Part shown: in pieces, positions 63,502 through 64,000 of the stretch | Layout: each line of letters starts with the position of its first letter | How positions within the stretch are numbered: position 1 is the first letter of the stretch | Origin: Nocardia sp. alder85J | GTDB lineage: Bacteria; Actinomycetota; Actinomycetes; Mycobacteriales; Mycobacteriaceae | Direction: 5' to 3' | DNA length: 64,000 bases | NCBI RefSeq assembly: GCF_020176955.2 | Contig: NZ_JAIUCZ020000001.1 | Location: 992,001-1,056,000 of the forward strand | Notes under the pieces: generated by a model | What the model saw: only the letters and a program-made list of their open reading frames with translations | Database searches by the model: none | What the model was told of the DNA's origin: nothing | Program-made: the position numbers and the translations under genes

Positions 63502-64000
63502 CTACCGGCGCCGGGCGGCGGTCTCGCCGAGCGGCGCCGGCAGCGGGCGCGGGCAGCCGTCGGCGAGTTGCCGCACGAACTCGGCGAAGCGGTCCACGAA
63601 TCCGGCCACGGTCTCGCGATCGAACAGCACGACCGGATACAACAGGCCACCGTCGATCCCGGCGGGTGCACCGGCGGCGTCGTAGCGCTCGGCCAGGCCG
63701 AACTCGAAATCGTGTTTGGCGAAACGCACCCCGATCGGCACCTCGGTGATCGACAGCCCGTCGGGTTCGTGACCGGTCTCCGCCGCGCCGCGTTGCAGGA
63801 TCAGCGTCGCCTGGAACAGCGGATGCTCGGCATCCTGGGGCAGGCAGCGCAGCAGCCGGGGATTCGGCGTGTCCGGATGCGCGAACCCGGCCAGGCTCAC
63901 CCGGCGCACCTGATCGATCAGATCGTCGACATCGAGGGCGCGATCCAGCCGCACCCGCATCAGCACATCGTCGGAGAAATTACCCACCAGATCGGTCAGC
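63502..64000 (-). CDS. Condensation-domain protein, C-terminal part (runs off right edge)
   Basis: The frame is open through the right edge, so the start is missing. The visible 165 residues match the C-terminal half of an NRPS C domain or PapA-type acyltransferase: DLVGNFSDDVLMRVRL (compare VGFFVNTLVLR), the HPLFQATLIL segment and the closing FDRETVAGFVDRFAEFVRQL helix. The HHxxxDG motif would lie upstream. It ends after the C domain without A or PCP. It marks a second NRPS or lipid-modifying locus to the right. Confidence 0.7.
   Translation of the reverse strand, partial: LTDLVGNFSDDVLMRVRLDRALDVDDLIDQVRRVSLAGFAHPDTPNPRLLRCLPQDAEHPLFQATLILQRGAAETGHEPDGLSITEVPIGVRFAKHDFEFGLAERYDAAGAPAGIDGGLLYPVVLFDRETVAGFVDRFAEFVRQLADGCPRPLPAPLGETAARRR

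Overview
The window comes from a high-GC actinobacterium, most likely Nocardia or a close mycolate-containing relative. The support is GC-rich codon use, frequent GTG starts, separate LigD-type polymerase and ligase genes, and NRPS families typical of these genera. The genus is an inference.

Positions 1 to about 43,490 are one large lipopeptide-type NRPS cluster that runs off the left edge. From left to right it holds: the 3' end of an NRPS (A tail, PCP, degenerate epimerase) with a luciferase-like monooxygenase; a small unknown gene; a P450 plus an MppP-type PLP arginine oxidase on the minus strand, divergent from a VioC/MppO-type arginine hydroxylase; two MFS exporters; and a 16-kb minus-strand unit (25,834 to 9,931). 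That unit encodes a PIN protein, an aminotransferase, a Thr-specific stand-alone A domain, a PCP, a SyrB2-type chlorinase, a SyrC/CmaE-type Cys acyltransferase, a type II thioesterase and a 3,116-residue NRPS. A plus-strand unit follows (25,964 to 34,762): MbtH, FAAL-ACP, an NRPS, a second free PCP and a second Cys acyltransferase. A minus-strand unit (43,382 to 34,861) closes the cluster: DUF2306 protein, A(Gly)-PCP-X-like NRPS, P450, and an NRPS with a dead A domain.

The genes suggest this scheme. FAAL-ACP supplies an acyl cap. A split SyrB1-like A/PCP pair loads Thr, which the chlorinase probably converts to 4-chloro-Thr. The acyltransferases then hand aminoacyl groups to NRPS modules without a working A domain. 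There are three such modules: C-T at the start of the large NRPS, and two modules with related degenerate A* domains whose A10 lysine is replaced by Glu. The MppP-like, VioC-like and aminotransferase genes point to a hydroxylated or cyclised arginine building block.

An 18-bp dyad, roughly GTCMC-N8-RGGAC, occurs eight times. Most copies lie in or beside promoter regions of the cluster, and the outermost one marks the right border. No gene for a matching regulator is visible.

Positions 43,500 to 64,000 are ordinary chromosome: an alpha/alpha-toroid protein, a DUF2784 protein, a HAD hydrolase, an SDR with a zinc ribbon, two TetR regulators around a deleted acyl-CoA dehydrogenase, LigD-type polymerase and ligase, a cold-shock-domain protein, flotillin with an NfeD-like partner, two DHA2 MFS pumps (one divergent from a TetR), a SEDS protein, a coiled-coil protein, and an Na+/H+ antiporter with a UBP zinc finger. 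A condensation-domain gene enters from the right edge. No rRNA, tRNA, CRISPR or insertion sequence was recognised.
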